8,808 nucleotides of DNA from Verrucomicrobiota bacterium (GTDB lineage: Bacteria; Verrucomicrobiota; Verrucomicrobiia; Chthoniobacterales; UBA10450), in NCBI GenBank assembly GCA_003219355.1, contig QHOQ01000028.1, positions 1-8,808 on the forward strand, in the 5' to 3' direction. This document shows positions 5,955 through 8,808 of this stretch, in pieces. Within the stretch, counting starts at the first letter, position 1. Every line of letters starts with the position of its first letter. Both the position numbers and the translations under genes were made by a program. The notes beneath the pieces were generated by a model. That model was not told where the DNA came from. It saw only the letters and a program-made list of their open reading frames with translations, and did not search any database.

Positions 5955-7274
5955 ATGCAATTGATCAGCGATCTCTTCCCGCAAACTTCAAAGATTTTCA
6001 CTGTCTTCGAACTGACCCGAAGGATCCGCGCGGCGCTTGAGACGAAATTCGGCGCGGTTTGGGTGCAGGGCGAAATCTCAAATTACAGACTGCAACCTAG
6101 CGGTCATCAGTATTTCGCACTCAAAGATCAGCGCGCCAAGATTGAATGTGTGATTTGGCGCGATGCCGTCGCGCCGCTGCGACAACCTCTTGTCGATGGA
6201 ACCCAGGTGCAGGTTTACGGCACCGTCACGGTTTTCGAAGCGCAAGGAAAATACCAGATCAACGTTCAAATTATTCAGCCGCGTGGAGTCGGCTTGCTCC
6301 AGGCGAAATTCGAAGCGTTGAAGCGCAAGCTTCAGGCGGAAGGATTGTTCGCGCCTGAACGCAAACGGCCCTTGCCGAAATTTCCGCTGCGAATCGGAAT
6401 CGTGACGTCACCGAGCGGCGCCGCGATTCGCGACATGCTGAACGTGCTGCACCGTCGCGCACCGTGGTTGCAGATATTGATCAATCCAGTTCGCGTTCAA
6501 GGAGCGGGCGCGGCGCAGGAGATCGCAGTTGCGATTCACGAACTCGCCATGCCAAGTAAGTCATTTGCACCGCTGGACCTTATAGTGATCACACGCGGCG
6601 GCGGGAGCATCGAAGATCTATGGGAATTCAACGAAGAGATTGTCGTGCGTGCGATTTTCAATTCCGCTCTGCCAATTGTCTCGGCGATCGGGCACGAGAT
6701 CGATTTCACGATCTGCGATTTCGTGGCCGACTTGCGCGCCCCGACGCCGAGCGCAGCGGCAGAACTTATTGTCCCGGACGTTGCCGATCTTCGTCTGCAC
6801 ATGGATAATTGCGCGCGCGCGCTCGGGCGCGAGTTGTTCAACCGGGTACGCGACGCGCAACAGCGGCTCGATCACGCGCGCGAGACTTTGCGGCGGTGTC
6901 TCAGCCACAAGATCGACAGTTACAAGCGCGGTCTTCTGCACATTGCGACGGCCCTGCAAGCACGCAGCCCCGCCCGCGAGATCGCCGTGCGACGCAATCG
7001 TTTCGTTGATTTGCATCGGCGCCTCAACGCTTCGCCACCCCGCCTCGTTGAAAATGCTAAGCAACGTTTCAATCGAACTGAGGGAATCCTGCGCGTGCTC
7101 GGCCCTGACGCAACGTTGCGTCGTGGTTACAGCATCACCACAGATGAGAGCGGAAATGTTATTCAAACCGTCGCTGTGGTCCATCCGCGGATGAAAATTC
7201 GTACGCGCGTTAGTGATGGGGAATTCGGATCCGATGTAGCGGTGGTTGTGCCAACCACCGACTCTAATAATTAG
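5955..7274 (+). CDS. xseA: Exodeoxyribonuclease VII large subunit
   Basis: XseA is the catalytic subunit of exonuclease VII, which with many copies of the small subunit XseB degrades single-stranded DNA from both ends in repair and mismatch correction. From ATG 5955 the protein has 439 residues (E. coli about 456). The N-terminal OB-fold domain spans about 13-110 (FTVFELTRRIRAALE, VWVQGEISNY, GHQYFALKD). The catalytic domain follows, with GIVTSPSGAAIRDML (D160), RGGGSIEDLW at 214-223 (R214), SAIGHEID at 243-250 (H247, D250) and DFVADLRAPTPSAAAE at 255-270. These match conserved and functionally important E. coli positions D155, R205, H238 and D241. A helical, probably coiled-coil stretch (about 275-380) and the terminal LRRGYSI segment complete it. 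An in-frame TTG at 5943 would add four residues but lies in the heptamer array, so ATG 5955 is preferred. xseB is not in the window. Confidence 0.96.
   Translation: MQLISDLFPQTSKIFTVFELTRRIRAALETKFGAVWVQGEISNYRLQPSGHQYFALKDQRAKIECVIWRDAVAPLRQPLVDGTQVQVYGTVTVFEAQGKYQINVQIIQPRGVGLLQAKFEALKRKLQAEGLFAPERKRPLPKFPLRIGIVTSPSGAAIRDMLNVLHRRAPWLQILINPVRVQGAGAAQEIAVAIHELAMPSKSFAPLDLIVITRGGGSIEDLWEFNEEIVVRAIFNSALPIVSAIGHEIDFTICDFVADLRAPTPSAAAELIVPDVADLRLHMDNCARALGRELFNRVRDAQQRLDHARETLRRCLSHKIDSYKRGLLHIATALQARSPAREIAVRRNRFVDLHRRLNASPPRLVENAKQRFNRTEGILRVLGPDATLRRGYSITTDESGNVIQTVAVVHPRMKIRTRVSDGEFGSDVAVVVPTTDSNN
7240..7260. terminator. Perfect 9-bp hairpin within the last codons of xseA
   Basis: Arms CGGTGGTTG (7240-7248) and CAACCACCG (7252-7260) pair perfectly around the triloop TGC, ending 11 bases before the xseA stop codon. 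It lies at the junction with the convergent glgB gene. There is no T-run on either side, so a canonical Rho-independent terminator is not shown; it may instead stabilise mRNA 3' ends or block antisense transcription. It encodes the poorly conserved residues AVVVPTT. Confidence 0.4.
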
Positions 7275-7292
7275 GCGTTTGAGACAAACCCC
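7274..7292. terminator. Candidate hairpin in the xseA/glgB convergent gap
   Basis: Arms GTTTG (7277-7281) and CAAAC (7285-7289) around AGA form a five-bp stem, extendable by two G-C pairs (7274-7275 with 7291-7292) past one mismatch. It occupies most of the 23-base gap between the xseA and glgB stop codons. Location favours a bidirectional terminator; the short stem and absence of a T-run argue against a strong one. Confidence 0.3.
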
Positions 7293-7297
7293 TGCAA

Positions 7298-8808
7298 TTA
7301 CCTCTCCAACTTGAACGCTACGGTGGCAAGCGGCGGAAGATGGATCAAGATCGAATGCTCGCGACCCATCCATTGTCGGTCTTCGCTCTCCACGCCTCCA
7401 TAGTTGCCAATGTTGCTCCCGCCGTACGTTTCCGCGTCGGTATTGATGATCTCGCGGTAAAACCCTGATTCGGGAATACCGAGTCGGTAATTGTGGTGCA
7501 CCACGGGCGTGGCGTTTACGACAAATGCGATCATCTCGCCGGCGCGGGACTTTCTCAGGAACGCAACGACGCTGTTGTCGGCGTCGTGAAAATCGATCCA
7601 ATCAAAACCTGTGTAACTGTCGTCCTGATCCCACAAGGCCCGCTCGCTTTTATAAATGTGATTGAGATGCTGAACGAGCCGGCGCAGCCCGTCGTGGCGA
7701 GGCAATTCAATTAAGTTCCAGTCGAGGCTCGTGTCGTGATTCCATTCGTTCAACTGGCCGAATTCGGCGCCCATAAACAACAGCTTTTTGCCAGGATGCC
7801 CATACATCCAGGCCAGAAACATCCGGACATTGGCAAACTTCTGCCATTCGTCGCCTGGCATCTTGGATAGCAGCGAACGCTTACCGTAGACAACTTCATC
7901 ATGGCTGAGAACGAGAATGAAATTCTCCGAAAACGCGTAGAGCAGCGAAAAAGTGATGTTGCCGTGATGATAACGGCGATAAATCGGATCGAGGCTCATG
8001 TATTGAAGAAAGTCGTGCATCCAGCCCATGTTCCATTTGAAGCCGAAGCCGAGGCCTCCCAAGTAAGTCGGACGCGAGACGCCTGGCCAATCGGTTGATT
8101 CCTCGGCGATAGTAATGATGCCGGGGAACCGCTCGTAGCAAACTTCGTTGAAGCGTTTCAGGAAATAAATCGCGTCGAGATTTTCGCGCCCGCCATAAAC
8201 GTTCGGGATCCACTGACCCGGTTTCCGCGAATAATCGAGATAAAGCATCGAGGCCACCGCGTCCACACGCAGCCCGTCGATGTGATATTGGTCGAGCCAG
8301 AATAGGGCATTACCAATGAGAAAATTGCGCACTTCGTTGCGGCCAAAATTAAAAATCAACGTGCCCCAATCCTGATGTTCGCCCTGGCGCGGATCCATGT
8401 GTTCGTAAAGATCGGTGCCGTCAAACTCGGCGAGCGCGTGCGCATCTTTCGGGAAATGCGCTGGGACCCAATCCATAATCACGCCGACGCCAGCCTGGTG
8501 GCACGCGTCGATGAAGTGACGCAGCTCATCGGGCGTGCCGAATCTGCTCGTGGGCGCGTAGTAGTTGGTAACTTGATAACCCCAGGAGCCTTCGAACGGG
8601 TGTTCGGCGATGGGCAGCAACTCGATGTGGGTGTAACCCATCTCCAGCACGTAGGGCAGCAGCGTCTCGGCGAATTCGAGATAGCTCAGGTGCCGGTTTC
8701 CTTCACCGGCGTGGCGCCGCCATGAACCGAGATGCACTTCGTAAATGCTAAGCGGACTTCTCGGCCAATCCTTCGCCCGGCGTTGCTCCATCCACTCCGA
8801 GTCGCTCC
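7298..8808 (-). CDS. glgB: 1,4-alpha-glucan (glycogen) branching enzyme, 5'-truncated by window edge
   Basis: GlgB cuts alpha-1,4-glucan chains and rejoins them by alpha-1,6 links to branch glycogen in the cytoplasm. About 502 residues are present; the frame runs off the right edge (codons for SDSEW precede the internal ATG at 8791), so that ATG is not the start. Counting from it, one sees PLSIYEVHLGSW at 13-24, DWVPAHFPKD at 107-116, GLRVDAV with nucleophile D177, ITIAEES with acid/base E230, and LSHDEVVYGKRSL with D298. Spacings (53 and 121 residues) equal those of E. coli D405, E458 and D526, which shows an intact GH13 barrel and implies that about 225 N-terminal residues (N-domain and CBM48) lie outside. 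The C-terminal beta domain (about 395-497) is complete to TAA at 7298-7300. The gene converges on xseA; other glycogen genes are not in view. Confidence 0.97.
   Translation of the reverse strand, partial: SDSEWMEQRRAKDWPRSPLSIYEVHLGSWRRHAGEGNRHLSYLEFAETLLPYVLEMGYTHIELLPIAEHPFEGSWGYQVTNYYAPTSRFGTPDELRHFIDACHQAGVGVIMDWVPAHFPKDAHALAEFDGTDLYEHMDPRQGEHQDWGTLIFNFGRNEVRNFLIGNALFWLDQYHIDGLRVDAVASMLYLDYSRKPGQWIPNVYGGRENLDAIYFLKRFNEVCYERFPGIITIAEESTDWPGVSRPTYLGGLGFGFKWNMGWMHDFLQYMSLDPIYRRYHHGNITFSLLYAFSENFILVLSHDEVVYGKRSLLSKMPGDEWQKFANVRMFLAWMYGHPGKKLLFMGAEFGQLNEWNHDTSLDWNLIELPRHDGLRRLVQHLNHIYKSERALWDQDDSYTGFDWIDFHDADNSVVAFLRKSRAGEMIAFVVNATPVVHHNYRLGIPESGFYREIINTDAETYGGSNIGNYGGVESEDRQWMGREHSILIHLPPLATVAFKLER

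Noticed and set aside
6640..7194. 184-codon plus-strand frame within xseA
   Set aside because: It lies wholly inside xseA in a different frame, and the conserved exonuclease motifs are in the xseA frame. The Arg/Ser/Cys-rich translation has no recognisable domain.
6618..7601. 327-codon open frame on the minus strand across xseA and the end of glgB
   Set aside because: It runs antisense to xseA and overlaps glgB in another frame, both unmistakable genes. Its translation is rich in Arg, His and Cys with no family motif, typical of a shadow frame in GC-rich DNA.
8375..8725. 116-codon plus-strand frame opposite glgB
   Set aside because: It is antisense to the GH13 catalytic region, whose motifs are intact; no independent family resemblance.
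1..8808. Defence island, prophage, CRISPR array, transposase or tRNA-linked integration site
   Set aside because: No such gene, array, terminal inverted repeat or tRNA was recognised on either strand; all sizeable genes belong to housekeeping, envelope or storage families.

Overview
The window holds eight protein-coding genes, packed tightly and nearly all on ordinary housekeeping or envelope themes. I see no rRNA, tRNA, CRISPR array, insertion sequence, phage gene or toxin-antitoxin pair, and no gene-free stretch longer than about 210 bases. The base composition is moderately GC-rich by eye. The genes mostly lack a recognisable Shine-Dalgarno sequence. Heptosyltransferase and MsbA-type exporter genes point to a Gram-negative with lipopolysaccharide. 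Together with the DUF1330, PHP and GlgB proteins and the short intergenic repeats, this fits a soil Verrucomicrobia-type genome, but that placement is an inference and Acidobacteria or a related phylum is not excluded.

Layout. Bases 1-3387 carry a plus-strand run: the C-terminal end of a family 9 glycosyltransferase (heptosyltransferase type), an MsbA-type ABC exporter that overlaps it by 4 bases, a small PHP-domain metal-dependent phosphoesterase, and a DUF1330 protein. The first two are almost certainly co-transcribed and look like an LPS core assembly and lipid A export pair. The next two may be in the same transcript. A 204-base gap follows, then ruvB (Holliday-junction branch-migration motor) alone, without ruvA or ruvC. 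A periplasmic LivK-like substrate-binding protein without permease or ATPase genes lies convergent to ruvB. Divergent from it is xseA (exonuclease VII large subunit). The window ends in the C-terminal two thirds of glgB (glycogen branching enzyme), convergent to xseA and running off the right edge.

How the genes work together. ruvB and xseA both serve DNA repair and recombination but are separated by an opposite-strand gene, so they are not one operon. glgB belongs to glycogen storage.

No novel defence or mobile system is visible. The items most worth a second look are non-coding: a seven-base periodic repeat in the livK/xseA divergent intergenic region, a perfect 9-bp hairpin inside the last codons of xseA, two tiny leader reading frames whose stop codons overlap the starts of ruvB and the livK-like gene, and a repeat-like segment upstream of ruvB.
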